From Mesostigma viride (Eukaryota > Streptophyta > Mesostigmatophyceae > Mesostigmatales > Mesostigmataceae): a stretch of 64,000 nucleotides of DNA. Position numbers and translations under genes: made by a program. The notes below the pieces were generated by a model. It was given only the letters and a program-made list of their open reading frames with translations. It had not been told where the DNA came from and did not search any database. Positions 41,601 through 51,109 of the stretch are shown here, one piece after another; positions within the stretch are counted from its first letter, which is position 1; each line of letters opens with the position of its first letter. The stretch is from the NCBI GenBank assembly GCA_009746045.1, contig RPFO01000016.1, positions 1,661,920 through 1,725,919 of the forward strand, in the 5' to 3' direction.

Positions 41601-44291
41601 TACTCAGAATTGGGGTCGTTGTGGCAGGGCAGGGGGGCATCATCGTCGGCTGCCGCTGCTGAAGCTGCGATGTTAGTGCCGGCGTCTTGCTGCACACGTT
41701 TAGCAGTTGAGGTGACGAAATATTTGTTAGTAAGCTAGAAATTAATGCCCCAGTTACTTGGTGGATTCAGTAAAGAAAAGTGCCTATGTGAGTTGATCAA
41801 GAAAGCAATTAACTGTGTTCCCATACACTTTCAGATGTAAGGGCTCACATAATTGAAGTAATGCGAACGATGACAGTACAGCCGTACTGCTGAAGGATAC
41901 ACCTCAGAAGCAAGGCTCGTGAAACAGATTCAGGAACTGCTCGGTGGCACCATAAGAGTATGGTCTAATACCATCAAATGCCACAGTGTGCAAGTATTGC
42001 GGTGTTGCAGTGTGCAAGGATTGTAAGCCTAATCCAGCACCACCAACCAACCCAGACCAACACCTTCATCACACAAGCCAGGGAAAATGACCCCGCCTGG
42101 TCAAAGGACATGCATAAGGCAAGATTGACAACAGGAAGAGTGATCAAGGGCCATCCCACTCAAAACAATTATTAGAACAGGAAGAGTGATCAAGGGCCAT
42201 CCCACTCAAAACAATTATTAGAACAGGAAGAGTGATCAAGGGCCATCCCACTCAAAACAATTATTAGAACAGGAAGAGTGATCAAGGGCCGTCCCACTCA
42301 AAACAATTATTAGAACAGGAAGAGTGATCAAGGGCCATCCCACTCAAAACAATTATTAGAACAGGAAGAGTGATCAAGGGCCATCCCACTCAAAACAATT
42401 ATTAGAACAGGAAGAGTGATCAAGGGCCGTCCCACTCAAAACAATTATTAGAACAGGAAGAGTGATCAAGGGCCGTCCCACTCAAAACAATTATTAGAAC
42501 AGGAAGAGTGATCAAGGGCCGTCCCACTCAAAACAATTATTAGAACAGGAAGAGTGATCAAGGGCCATCCCACTCAAAACAATTATTACTACTTCGCAAA
42601 AACAATTACTACAAAGTTGCAAGGCTACCCCTATCGATTTTTGGACTCCCCCCCCCCCCCCCCCCCCTAGCGGTTTGCCTGTTCGAGCAACCAAGAGAAA
42701 CTACAATCGAATCATTTACAACCAAGGGCGCTCACAGCAACCAAGGGCGCCACAGCGCATACATACAACAGCGCTCAAAACCCAATGGATCTGAACCGAT
42801 AACAGCCACAAAATTAAATTATTAAATTATAACATGCCTCCGTGGGGAGGTCATGTAGCACATATTTCATGATGGATGGGATGGAGGAAGCCGCGTGATC
42901 GAACTATCCTAACTCTATCTACACTAACAGCCACAAACAAGAGCAAAACCACAGATCACATGCATTTCTTTCACACCTGACAGGAGAGAGCCCTCAATCC
43001 TTACCTGTACCTGCTGCTGCTGTGCGGCGGCCACACTCGGCCCGTCCGCCCGCCCCCTGTTGCGTGTCAAGTCCCTGATAAGGCGCTCGTCATTGGCCAG
43101 GGCTTTCTCCTTCTCTTGATAGGCAAGCTCGCGCTCCTTTGACACCTTGCCGACCGCCTGGACAAGAAAGAAACGGAAATAGTGAGGTCGGCAGGGAGGT
43201 GGTGAGGAAGGTAATGCGGTGGTGAAGGCAGCACAGGCAGCACAGCTATACCGAACAGCTCACACTCACCTACCACCTTGTTGACCCTGGGTGGTAATGA
43301 CAAAGAAGAGGGAAAGGAGGGGGGGGGATAATGAGGATAGACAAGGAACAACAGCAAGGCGAGGGGGGATGGGGAGGGGGGGAGAGGGGGGAGGGGAGAA
43401 GGGGAGATGCCATAACCCTTACAAACCAAAAAAAGGACCCCTCCTATGTGCCATCATTTGAGACTAATTGCACTTGGCCGCATGCCACCATAAACGAGCC
43501 CCAGTATAAACTCATGCGTATGCCTCCAGCCATGCGGAGGCGGATGCTTGATTACGAAACACACCAGGCAAATGGGGGCTTCACTCTGTTATCAGCTCTG
43601 ATGTCTTGCCCGACTTCCAAAGTCAGCAAGTGACGGTAAGAAAGTGCCAAGCGCTCACTAATGCGGGATTCCTCATACCAAATCGTTCGCTCAACCTGCT
43701 ACCCGATACTAAGGCACGTGCGGTCATAGCTGATATCTCAAATGAATTTACCATATGTGACAAGTAAGCACAGTTGCCTTTAAGACGACATGATCTGTTT
43801 ATTGGTCGTAAAAACAGGATGCTTTAGAAGGCCACATGCTTAGCAGATACAAAAAAGTCACGCAGGTGGGCACGCAGGCAGGCAGGTAGGCAGACGGGCA
43901 GGCGGGCACAAAAGCAGAAAGACGGGCGCATGAACGAACGAAGGCGGGGTGCACACCCGCACTCCTCATCCTATTACTGCAACAGGCGGGGGCACCAGGA
44001 GAATGTATTGACATTCAGGGAAGATCAGGGACAGAGCATTCATATCCATCACGTATCCTACGTGCGCACCTCAAGCGCCTCCGTCATGGCCGTGACTTTG
44101 CTGATGAGGGCTGCTCGGTCCTGTTCAGAGCGCTGCAATGCCGCAGTCGTGTCTTCCAGCTTCATTTCCAGCTCATTTTTTACGTGCAGCACGTTGTTAT
44201 ACGGTTCCCGCTGAATAGCGGAGTACACATTATACATGGCGACAATAATAGCAAAGCCGCCGATGAAATGGACTACGCTAATGCGTGCCAT
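32625..44291 (-). CDS. HPAT: Hydroxyproline O-arabinosyltransferase-like Golgi glycosyltransferase (GT95 type), 11 exons
   Basis: Exons (minus): 44,291-44,070; 43,157-43,005; 41,689-41,421; 39,735-39,637; 38,091-37,961; 37,302-37,152; 36,309-36,135; 35,789-35,607; 34,902-34,809; 34,239-34,175; 32,750-32,625. All boundaries are AG..GT and all phases agree, giving 555 aa. Residues 1-25 form a signal anchor ('VVHFIGGFAIIVAMYNVY'); ~35-110 are coiled coil; ~145-225 a Cys-rich PAN/Apple-like domain ('DACCESCRSQ', 'CNTWVWCAD', 'HSCWLKW'). The catalytic region follows: 'RWQSRIAYYWWKKQK', 'TMGGFTRLLHSG', 'FVVLSRPYAFIQW', 'YILMAEPDHIFLRPLPNLMR' (acidic motif EPDH at 356-359), 'MDPIGNSP', 'GWVLEMYGYSLTAHM', 'PWDKDLSTFYILHYTYG', 'VGPWHFDKRDYMARPLPRNL' and 'IEMLNEATASFPEWP'. 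HPATs add arabinose to hydroxyproline of extensin-like proteins and peptides in the Golgi. Exon 3's acceptor is the least certain. Confidence 0.88.
32897..32945 (-). repeat. Copy of the HPAT last-exon acceptor region
   Basis: GGAGTGGCTTGGCCATGTAA, then TCGCGCTGGGCGGG, echoes the true boundary GGCCTGGCCATGTAGTCGCG, then CTGCACGGG (32,731-32,759), 160-170 bp into the intron. Confidence 0.6.
33300..33345 (-). mobile_element. Solo retroelement hairpin in the HPAT last intron
   Basis: A TAAATAATTAACTCAATTA tail next to TCCCGTTGGGGA (33,323-33,334) is the minimal 3' end of a retroelement, with nothing else attached. Confidence 0.45.
33715..33870. repeat. 28-nt minisatellite in the HPAT last intron
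   Basis: Unit CAGTACACTATGGTATGATA then CTATTGTAG, about five copies with single-base differences. CRISPR-like spacing is absent. Confidence 0.8.
34766..34808 (-). repeat. Two copies of the HPAT exon 9 donor just inside the intron
   Basis: The true boundary (plus) is ATGAACGCACCGTACGTATA (34,799-34,818). ATGAACGCACCATACGTACT occurs directly next to it at 34,769-34,788, and a CATACGTACTTGACCGC string recurs. The copies keep the donor dinucleotide. Confidence 0.65.
34960..35275 (-). repeat. Array of decayed HPAT exon 9 acceptor copies
   Basis: The true acceptor region reads CCAGATCGTGCTTCAGCCCA then AACTGGAACAAG (34,881-34,912). Echoes lie near 34,971-35,000 (CCAGGTCATGAGTCCGCCCA), 35,055-35,082 (CCAGATAATGTTTTGAGCCC), 35,128-35,150 (AATGCGTCAGCCCAAACTCC), 35,208-35,235 (CCAGGTGATGCTTCCGTCGA) and 35,250-35,272 (GCAATGCCTCAGGCCAGC). 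Spacing is about 75-85 bp. Confidence 0.75.
35405..35485 (-). repeat. Copy of the HPAT exon 8 end in the following intron
   Basis: ACATCTCCATCTCTAGCACC, then CATCCCCACACCTGGTCGCC (35,437-35,476), echoes coding sequence ACATCTCCAGCACCCATCCC, then CACGCCTTGTTCGCC (35,634-35,668). Confidence 0.7.
35833..35883 (-). pseudogene. Possible cassette exon: copy of the HPAT exon 8 start
   Basis: 51 nt bounded by AG and GT, open in phase 0, encoding 'DEDIDLMDPIGKVPNHL' against true exon 8 'DEEIDLMDPIGNSPNFV'. Its first 36 nt differ from exon 8 by about one base. It could be included without a frameshift or be a silent duplicate. Confidence 0.55.
36325..36710 (-). repeat. Array of HPAT exon 7 acceptor copies
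   Basis: True: TACTTCTCGGGGATGGTTTC then GATGTACCTG (36,283-36,312). Echoes: 36,389-36,418 (TACATCTCGGGCATGGTTTC), 36,482-36,503 (TATATCTCGGGGACCGTTTC), 36,566-36,600 (TGGTTCTCAGGAGGGGTCTC) and 36,674-36,704 (TATCTCTTGGGGATGGTTTC). Spacing is about 90-105 bp; some retain the AG acceptor. Confidence 0.8.
37030..37140 (-). repeat. Copies next to the HPAT exon 6 donor
   Basis: The strings 'CCTATACAATACCATTAAC', 'CCTAGACAATACCATTAAC' and 'ACTAGACGATACCGAG' lie in series before the true 'ACTAGAGGCTATCGGCG' (37,128-37,144). Confidence 0.5.
38120..38690. repeat. 38-nt minisatellite (about 14 copies) at the HPAT exon 5 acceptor
   Basis: Unit GGCGTGGTCCCATGAGCACA then AGGTAAGGGGATAGTAGA. The array begins about 30 nt upstream of the exon 5 acceptor, and the first intronic bases (AAGGGCATGGGGTAGAAG) resemble the unit, so it may have grown from the boundary. 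A 263-codon minus-strand frame through it is an artefact of the repeat. Confidence 0.85.
39840..40060 (-). repeat. Copies of the HPAT exon 4 acceptor region
   Basis: True: GCGCCTGCCACTTGAGCCTG (39,719-39,738). Echoes: 39,846-39,868 (CACGCCTTTCACTCAAGCTT), 39,940-39,960 (CATGCCTGCCATGTGAGAAT) and 40,034-40,056 (CGTGTGGCTGCCACTTGAGC), each after an 'AGAGCCC(G/A)CAC' string and spaced about 95 bp. Confidence 0.7.
40825..41190. repeat. 48-nt minisatellite (about 7 copies) in HPAT intron 3
   Basis: Unit CCAGGCTAGGAGCGCCACCA then TGCTGGAATACGGCCCCATT and CCACCACG. The length is a multiple of three, so open frames run through on both strands; these are not genes. Confidence 0.85.
42125..42590. repeat. 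46-nt minisatellite (10 copies) in HPAT intron 2
   Basis: Unit GAACAGGAAGAGTGATCAAG then GGCCATCCCACTCAAAACAA and TTATTA, with an A/G variant in GGCC(A/G)TCC scattered among copies. Near-identity of copies implies recent expansion or homogenisation. Confidence 0.9.
42815..42920 (-). mobile_element. LINE family C 3' end in HPAT intron 2
   Basis: A short minus-strand insertion with hairpin CTCCGTGGGGAG (42,838-42,849), an AAATTATTAAATTATAA tail (element sense TTTAA-type), and the GAAGCCGCGTGATCGAACTA block also found at 15,041 and 21,088. It is about 100 bp long and severely 5'-truncated. Confidence 0.7.
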
Positions 44292-44994
44292 GGCCCCCAG
44301 ATACTGCACGAGCAGAGAGCGAGCCTCCTAACGGCTGGACCACATGCTAACTGCACAGTTTCGAAGTCTTTCTATGCATAATTACTTTCCCTCCATGGCA
44401 GTAAATTCAGGTACTGACAGCCATAGAAAATGCCGGGGGTGGCAATTTTTCAGTAGAGCCGATGAAGTCACCATGGCGGAATGGCGACCACCACCCGTGT
44501 GTATTTGCTGTCACGTCGAGGATCTGGCAGCAGCAAGGCGCGTTAGTACAAGCCTCTTGCGCACCTCGTTTTCGCACGTCCGTTGCTGTCAGCATACGGA
44601 AAATTGAACCAATCCATTTCCCGCGTTGTAAACCCCGTGTAGCCGCCACTCCGGCTACCGCGTCCTGCCAACCCCATGGAGTGGCAGCATTACTGTCGTT
44701 GGTGTGGCAGACAGGACAAGAAAATGAGAGCTCGGCCACCCGGCCGTGGCGGCACAATTATGATACTAGAAGTCGCATGCACGTGACCTTATACCTAAAC
44801 AAATGGCATTTCCAGGCAAAAAGTAGTTACAAAAAGTAGTTCGCGAGTTTGTCCTTGACGCCTGCCAACTTTAGTGGTAACGTGTGCATTTGCTGACCTT
44901 CAAATGCTGGGGACTTTCTGTCTGGTCTAGCCGGTGGTGAGGCATTTATTTCACGCTCCCGTTTCCGGCGGGTCGGCTGTTGTAGGAGGCAAGG
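44292..44994. promoter_or_regulatory. Divergent intergenic region between HPAT and WDR4
   Basis: 703 bp between start codons. No transposon or repeat was seen. A shared promoter region is inferred only from orientation. Confidence 0.4.
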
Positions 44995-46563
44995 ATGGCC
45001 ACCCGGCCTCTCCTTTCACTGCACCCTTCCGAGCAGTTCGTTGCCGTGGCATGCGGGCCGACCCTTCGCATATACTCCAGTGCGTCGGACGGGGTGGTAG
45101 AACCGGCAAACATTCTGGATGACGCCAAAGACTCCATTCTGCTCGTCAAGTTCGACCCGACGGGGAGGTTCCTCGTGACCTCTGGCACGGACAAAGTGGT
45201 CAAATTCTGGGACATTGCAACGTGGAAATGCCTATGGAGCCGCCAGGTGCCCAAACGCGCCAGCACGGCGGCCTTCACGCCGGACGGCGCCTTTGTCCTC
45301 CTGGCCGACAAGTTTGGCGTGGTGACCGCACTCCCCTCGGACGGCAGCGCTGCGGCCGGCGGGGCCGACGATGGCGACGAGGGCTCCGAAAGCCTGCCAG
45401 GGACCCTGTTCGGTCACTACTGCAGCGTGATCACTGACATCGCCGTGTCCCGCGCGTGCAAGTGGGTCGCCACGTCGGACCGTGACAACAAGATCCGGAT
45501 CAGCCTGCTCCCGCGCCGCGCAAAGATGCTGGACGGCGCGTTCGAGATCCAGACGTTCTGCCTCGGCCACACGGACGCTGTCACGGGCATCTCCCTCCTC
45601 CCTACTGTTCTCGACTCGGATGGAAACGAAGCCTTTCTGGTCTCTGGCAGCGTCGATGGGACGGTGCGCCTGTGGACGTCCCTGGATGGGGAGCTACTGG
45701 ACACGCTGCCCCTGGCCGACGCCCTGGGCCGAGTTGACCCGACGGGTGACGCCCCGAGGGGAGGTGACCCGATTGGGGAGGCATCCAAGGAGGGCGATGC
45801 AGGCTCCCAGGAAGAAGAGGACAAGCCAGAGGAAAAGGGGGTCCTTGGGCAAGCGGGCGCAGATGCCATTATCAGTGCCATTTCCAGCAAGTCTCGCCCA
45901 CCAGCCGTGATGGCGCTGACCGCGACCGCGTGGCATGCCCAGGGGGCAGACGGCAGCAGTAGCGGGTCATGCATCGTGGCCGTGAGCGTGGAAGTGCTCC
46001 CATTGGTCCTTCTACTGGCCGCCGACACGAATACCCAGAGGTTGTCCCGCATCCAGGCCGTGCACCTGCCGTGCACGGCCCCGCCCGCGTGCTTGGAGTT
46101 TGACCGCACCGGTCAGCTGTGGGCGCTCATGCTGGCCGCGTGTGGGCCACGGAGCGGTGACTCCAGCCAAGATAGCAAGGGCAAGGATGAGGGTCATGAG
46201 CAGGGCAAAGAACAGGGAATGGAGCAGGGCAAGGACACGGGGCTGGGTGAGAGCGAGACAGGCTCCAGGAAGCCGCCCGGCAAGGGCAAGGTGACCGGTC
46301 CCTGCGAGCTCGCTCTCCAGGTGCTGAGGCAGGCCCTTGGGGGGCCAGCGGGTGGGGACGCGGGCGCAATGGCGGTCGTCACCGAGGAGGACTCGGCGGT
46401 GCTGCGAGGCGTGCGCAAGGTGCTGTGCTCGGCCCCCCTGGCAGGGTGCGCGCCCGTGACGCACCTGAGCGAGGAGATCCGCAAGAAGGAGTATCCCTCG
46501 GACGAGGTGGAGGGGAAGAAGCGGAAACGGGCGGATAAGAAGCTCAAGGCGGGGGCGGAATGA
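44995..46563 (+). CDS. WDR4: WDR4/TRM82-like WD40 subunit of the tRNA m7G46 methyltransferase
   Basis: 522 aa, intronless, start ATG at 44,995 ('MATRPLLSLHPSEQFVAVAC'). WD40 blades include 'ILLVKFDPTGRFLVTSGTDK', 'VVKFWDIATW', 'ASTAAFTPDGAFVLLADKFG', 'LFGHYCSVITDIAVSRACKW', 'VATSDRDNKIRISLLP' (equivalent to the family's 'DRDEKIRVS'), 'FCLGHTDAVTGISLLP' and 'FLVSGSVDGTVRLWTSLDGE'. An acidic loop at ~250-290 and a Glu/Gln/Lys-rich stretch at ~390-440 are additional. The end is a basic tail ('KKRKRADKKLK') likely acting as a nuclear signal. WDR4/Trm82 is the non-catalytic partner of METTL1/Trm8. It is longer than typical (about 410-440 aa) because of the low-complexity insertions. Confidence 0.82.
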   Translation: MATRPLLSLHPSEQFVAVACGPTLRIYSSASDGVVEPANILDDAKDSILLVKFDPTGRFLVTSGTDKVVKFWDIATWKCLWSRQVPKRASTAAFTPDGAFVLLADKFGVVTALPSDGSAAAGGADDGDEGSESLPGTLFGHYCSVITDIAVSRACKWVATSDRDNKIRISLLPRRAKMLDGAFEIQTFCLGHTDAVTGISLLPTVLDSDGNEAFLVSGSVDGTVRLWTSLDGELLDTLPLADALGRVDPTGDAPRGGDPIGEASKEGDAGSQEEEDKPEEKGVLGQAGADAIISAISSKSRPPAVMALTATAWHAQGADGSSSGSCIVAVSVEVLPLVLLLAADTNTQRLSRIQAVHLPCTAPPACLEFDRTGQLWALMLAACGPRSGDSSQDSKGKDEGHEQGKEQGMEQGKDTGLGESETGSRKPPGKGKVTGPCELALQVLRQALGGPAGGDAGAMAVVTEEDSAVLRGVRKVLCSAPLAGCAPVTHLSEEIRKKEYPSDEVEGKKRKRADKKLKAGAE

Positions 46564-47100
46564 CAATCGCAATTGTTTATTGGGGGGGGTTGAGGTTTTG
46601 GGGCGATGTGGAGGGTTGGGATGAGGGTGCGATGGGACGGAGGAAAGGTCATGATGGGGACCCGCCATCATGGTTGTATTTCCTGCGCATCAGCTGCTGC
46701 TGGTGCCTCACAACCCCCAAAGGGGGCACGTGGCAATCCATTTGGTTATAGTTTCAGGTAATAGCGACCTGGTCAGCGAGATCAATCATAGTGCGTACCT
46801 GCTGAACTAATTATTTGTACGTGCATGAGCATGGTATTTCGTTACAAGTATGTACAGCTGCAGAGCTGGATACTTTGTATCGTCGTGGCAAACGACAATT
46901 AGTGAACAGAATGCTGCTTGCTGCTGGTGCGCGAGAAAAGCTGGATACTTTGCATGACTGCTTTCATTACTTACAGTATGTGGTTCTCCTGTCAGAAATC
47001 AATTGCAAAGATGAGTTGAGGAGAGACCATAATTTGGATCGTGATGGATCCTTCTCGGAGGTTGTTCGATTTTGCACAGCACAACATTATGTATAAGCCC
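46564..47100. other. Region after WDR4 with one unassigned frame
   Basis: 46,815-47,096 (+) is open for 93 codons. It contains 'AELDTLYRRGKRQLVNRMLL' and a second 'KLDTLHDCFHYLQ'; the nucleotide string AGCTGGATACTTTG occurs twice, 74 nt apart. There is no domain I recognise. It may be a fragment of a transposon protein. Confidence 0.3.
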
Positions 47101-47104
47101 GAAC

Positions 47105-48790
47105 TGGTGGATTTGCATTTATTAACTAATAAGCAAGTGACTGAGTCACGTGGGTACGTGCCAATACAGAGTAAAGGAACCTTCAACGACTATATATACA
47201 CAACGCGAGTTAAGGAGGGATCGGCGCCCTAGCGCTTCTCTCACTGCCACAAGTGGGAAGGCCACAGAGCGCTCTCTCCACAGCATTTTGGCGGGGCGCA
47301 ACGCTGTGGGTACGTGCAATTAATACAACATGCAATACCATTGGTAGCCTGACGCATAGCTTACGCTACAAAGCCGGTGAGGTGGGCTCAAGACGTCGGC
47401 CCTATAAGGCGCAATTAGCTGCATGGCCACAAGGTACCAGCGCTATAACTATAATATAAGATACCAGCTAGAGCTATCTCAGGGTATTTCCTCGTAAATG
47501 GTGGGAGAGCGATCGCAGCAATGTTGCTCACCACTAGACACTCCCGGCCAGTTAGGCTCGAAACACACGCCCTGATCAAGCATGCTGTTTCCGGCCCCAC
47601 CGTCCAGGTCATCTAGTCGCTCTACACGTAAGCCAGCCATAATTTCAATGCACAAGGATACACATTTCCATCGATCACCATTCATCTTCATCATCCTGAA
47701 CGACTCGAACACGCGGACAAGATAACGGCAGGCTCGAGCTACCATGGTCCGGATTCTCCCGATTTCTGGCCTGCGCTGGTTGTCAAGGATCCTTGATAAT
47801 ATAAGATACCAGAGCTATAACTATAACATAAGATACCAGAGCTATAACTATAATGCTGTGCACTAATATCATGTTTCAAGCTAGCTAGTGCTGTAATGCC
47901 TAAGCTATCCCGTTATTGTCAATTGCCCTCATCTAGACATGCAACTAGCTTGAATGCTCTGTCCCGGGGGAGCCTGGGGGGGCTTCCACAGTCTCTTGTT
48001 GACATGAAAGTCCCCGCCCCGCCATGCATGCAGTACACTTGGGGCTTCTTGGGGCTGGTCTTGTGGTGGATGTGCGTCGGGCCACTGGTCGCGCGCGGCG
48101 TTGCTGCTGCTGGGCTGGCGTCAGGTCGTTGTCAATTAAGCGACCAGGCCGGGGGTGTTCACCAGCTTCTTGCGGCGAGAGAGGAACCGAATTCGGGCTG
48201 CGATGTTGCTGAAGGTAAGGACCACTGGAGGGGGACCAGCCTTGTCCTGTTGATAGGCCGGGCAGGCGGTAGGCGCCCTACAGTGGGCACCGTTCCTTGC
48301 ATGCAGCTCCATGCGTGCCCGCAAGAGCTGGTTCAGGACTGAGCTCGTCGAGAAGAGAGTCTGGGGTCTCCGGGCCCGGCGCCTTGTCGAAGCGCCTGAG
48401 GATGACAGGCCCGGCAGCGGCGACGGTCGCGTTCAGCGGCCTCGCGCGCCAGGCGTACGTCTTCCAGCTCCTGGAGCTTGGTGATGATGGCGGTGGTGGT
48501 AGAGGTTGCCTGGCTCTTGAGCAGGTCAGCCCGGCAAGGAGGTGCGAGTCAAGCTAGGGCCGGGTCATCGCTGGCCCTATACACCGGCAGGTTGGGCGGC
48601 GATGGTGGCAGGCCGGGTTCGCTCGAGGCGGTATCTCGGGAACCTGCGTGGACAGGGCGTCTACCTTGGTAGCAACTGCCTCAAGTTACACGGTGCCTTG
48701 GCCGACTCGGCGCCTTCCACCCGCCTGGGGCCGGTCACAGTGGCGTTGCGGCCTCGGAAACTTAGCTGGGCGGCATTGGATTTGCATGCA
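47105..48790 (-). mobile_element. ORF1 family A element, 5'-truncated, minus strand, with internal insert
   Basis: In minus sense, 48,790-47,920 matches ORF1 codons ~245-482 of the intact copy, with many frameshifts. 47,475-47,105 matches its 3' UTR, ending at GTGACTGAGTCAC (47,138-47,150). An R1-type block (about 47,500-47,790) and a duplicated 'AAGATACCAGAGCTATAACT' string (47,805-47,855) interrupt the UTR. Confidence 0.6.
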
Positions 48791-48799
48791 GTGCAAGTT

Positions 48800-49335
48800 T
48801 GCGACATATATTTATTTAGGAACGGCAGGCTTTGGCTACCATGGTCCGGATTCTCCCGATTTCTGGCCTGCGCTGGAATTGTCTCGTTGATAGGGACAAC
48901 TTGTACTTTCGATTGGGTTCTCTAGGTTTGTAATTAACATTAAAATTAAATTAAGTATACATGGGCCGGCCGGCCGGCCGGCCCGGCCCGCGGCGCCTTT
49001 GTGGCATCTAATCGGCAAATTTAGTTCATGTTTTCACCATGTTGGTTGCATGGCCGGGTCCTACTCTAAACCATGCACCATAGTTGCATGTCGCATGCTT
49101 ATTATACACCTATAGGTGGTGAGCTATAGATATAAACGCGTGGGGTCCCTTATTCAATTCTTTAGCATGTACATGCGTCCATGATGTGGGCCCTGCCGGG
49201 GGGCTTAAGACGGGCCAACCAGGTAGACACCTCCTCCTATGGCAGGGTCCCCTTGTCCCATATCGCAACCCACTGGCAAACTTGCGCGCGCCGGGCACCG
49301 GCGCGGCGCGACCCGGACCTTAGTATGTGACACAA
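48800..49335. other. Intergenic with R1 fragment and a GGCC-rich run
   Basis: 48,815-48,890 is an R1 copy (TACCATGGTCCGGATTCTCC). 48,963-48,996 is a GGCCGGCC-type run. No gene. Confidence 0.4.
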
Positions 49336-49339
49336 CTGC

Positions 49340-49735
49340 TTGAAGACGCAGGGCTTCTGGGACTATCCGTACTCCGCGCCCGCATGATTGACAAGGAGAA
49401 ATGGGCTGCCATCTGCGATAAGCATCTTCCCGAGGGGTATGCTCCTGTTTTCTCCCCACGGGCCCCGCGGCCCGTTGCTAGCCAGGGTAGAAGTCCGCAG
49501 GTGGAGGTTATTGGTCCTGAGGATAGCCGTTACACTACCGCCTCGTCTGCCATTACAGTAGAGGACAGCTCGGATGAGGATTACATCCCCATCTAGTAGT
49601 GCTTAACGGTTGGGGGATGATGCAGACGATATTTGTTTAAACTTTTGTGTAATTATTTTTCTAATGAGATTAGCACAGTACTCCGTGGCATGCCTTTGCG
49701 CATGACACGCAAGTACTTACTTACTTACTTATGCG
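49340..49735 (+). mobile_element. LINE family D: ORF2 C-terminus, 3' UTR and (ACTT)n tail
   Basis: 49,327-49,596 encodes a C-terminal fragment with 'MIDKEKWAAICDKHLPEGYA' and ending 'VEDSSDEDYIPI'. 'DKEKWA' aligns with 'DKAKWA' of family E, so the two LINEs are related. The 3' UTR matches 22,490 and 32,060. Confidence 0.6.
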
Positions 49736-49739
49736 TCCA

Positions 49740-50275
49740 TGTTGTCTAGCTCGCTCAATACAACTCGTGTCCTCACACGACTGCAGGTCTTCCTACAGAT
49801 AGCCACGCGGCTCGATCCTGCGGCCTTCGCGCCAGATCAGATAACAACCCTAGTCCTTGGACCACCGGGCGTTCTCGAGTGCTCTTCAAGGTCCTGGTCC
49901 TCACGGTGCTCACCTATGGCGCCGAGGCATGGACGCTCGCGGACACGCTGGCCACACGGCTGGACGGCAGGGTTACCAGGATGCTCCGACAGGTCCTGAA
50001 CGTAAGGTTTTCCACACATAGGTCTTTAGAGTCTTTGTATCAGGGTATGCCTCGCACTTTCGGACGAGATTAGGCAGCGTAGGATAGCATTTGTAGTAGG
50101 ACATCTTGCTCGCACCAGTCAGGTAGACACCAACCTCGGTCTGGCCGGCCCCCTGCCAGGGCGGCACATCCTGGGTTGGCCAACCAGGGCGGCACATCCT
50201 GACTAGCTGCCCTGACCCCAAGGGCATTCCTAGAAACATGGGTAAGTCAGTAACCTGCCATGAACTATTAATTAA
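49740..50275 (+). mobile_element. LINE reverse-transcriptase C-terminal fragment (family C relative), plus strand
   Basis: 49,879-50,073 encodes 'VLVLTVLTYGAEAWTLADTL', then 'RMLRQVLNVRFSTHRSLESL'. The 'LTYGAEAWTL' string is the usual LINE motif downstream of the polymerase core. A frameshifted continuation gives 'DEIRQRRIAFVVGHLART'. Both ends are truncated. Confidence 0.65.
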
Positions 50276-50344
50276 TTAACTAAACTCGTGCTCCCGTTGG
50301 GGAGTCACGGAGCATTAACCGGTAACCCCGATGGATTAATTAAT
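50276..50344 (-). mobile_element. Solo family E-type hairpin end
   Basis: CTCCCGTTGGGGAG (50,291-50,304) with AATTAATTAACTAAAC on one side and ATTAACCGGTAACCCCGATG on the other. The TTAATTAATAAATTAATT sequence to its right is the tail of the next element. Confidence 0.55.
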
Positions 50345-51105
50345 AAATTAATTAAAATCATAGCTCCGTGGGGAGCATATGTAACACATAGCCCTGAGAA
50401 AGGGGCATCTATGGGTTTGTAATACAATCAGGGCGACAACCTGCAGGTGTAGGATGTACGACTATCACCTGCTCTGGGTGCACTAGGTGCACCTGCACCT
50501 CCATGATGGTTCATGCCTCCTAAACAAGCACAGGCACCCAGGGGGGGCTTGAGGAGAGGGCCTAGAAGGCCTGCATGACATATGGGGTGGAAGGTATGTG
50601 GCTAGGCTATAGCTAGGGTACACATGGCCTCTCAGCAGGGAGTAACTCCCTGCATGGGCAAAGCATGACTCGAAATTGCTACGGCTATTGCAAGGGCGGG
50701 TGTGGGCCCATCACGTAGGCATACATGGCCACGTCACTAAGCTTCTAGTCTACACTACTGCTATATATTCCCTAGGCTGGGGTGGCTGGGGTGGCTGGGG
50801 CGGCAGGGGTCGCCTGCCAGGGCTTGTGGGCGACGTAGATGTCCGCCCCCTTCCAGTAGACCGGCTTCTGCCCCGCCGTCTGCCGAAGCTGGAGGTAGGT
50901 CGGCCATAACTCCCGTCGCCGTTGTTGCTGCGTCAAGGTCAAGTCGTCGTCCAGCGTGTAGGCGGTCCCCCCAAGCCGCTTGCGACACTTGAGGAACTCC
51001 ATCTTATCTGCCATGGTGTCAAAGGTGAGGAGCAAGGGGGAGGGGCCGGCCTTACCCCGCGAGCGGGGAAGGCGGGTCACCCCCCGCGGCTTGCCCTTAC
51101 CAGTG
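50345..51105 (-). mobile_element. ORF1 family B element, 5'-truncated, minus strand
   Basis: In minus sense, a frame at 51,105-50,772 encodes 'LPRSRGKAGPSPLLLTFDTM', then 'LDDDLTLTQQQRRRELWPTY', the ORF1 C-terminal region. The family B 3' UTR follows, ending in hairpin CTCCGTGGGGAG (50,364-50,375). This is the least decayed family B C-terminus in the window. Confidence 0.7.
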
Positions 51106-51109
51106 ATAG

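Noticed and set aside
42125-42590. CRISPR-like array
   Set aside because: The units are contiguous with no unique spacers, and the host is eukaryotic; it is a minisatellite. The arrays at 38,120, 40,825 and 61,200 were rejected for the same reason.
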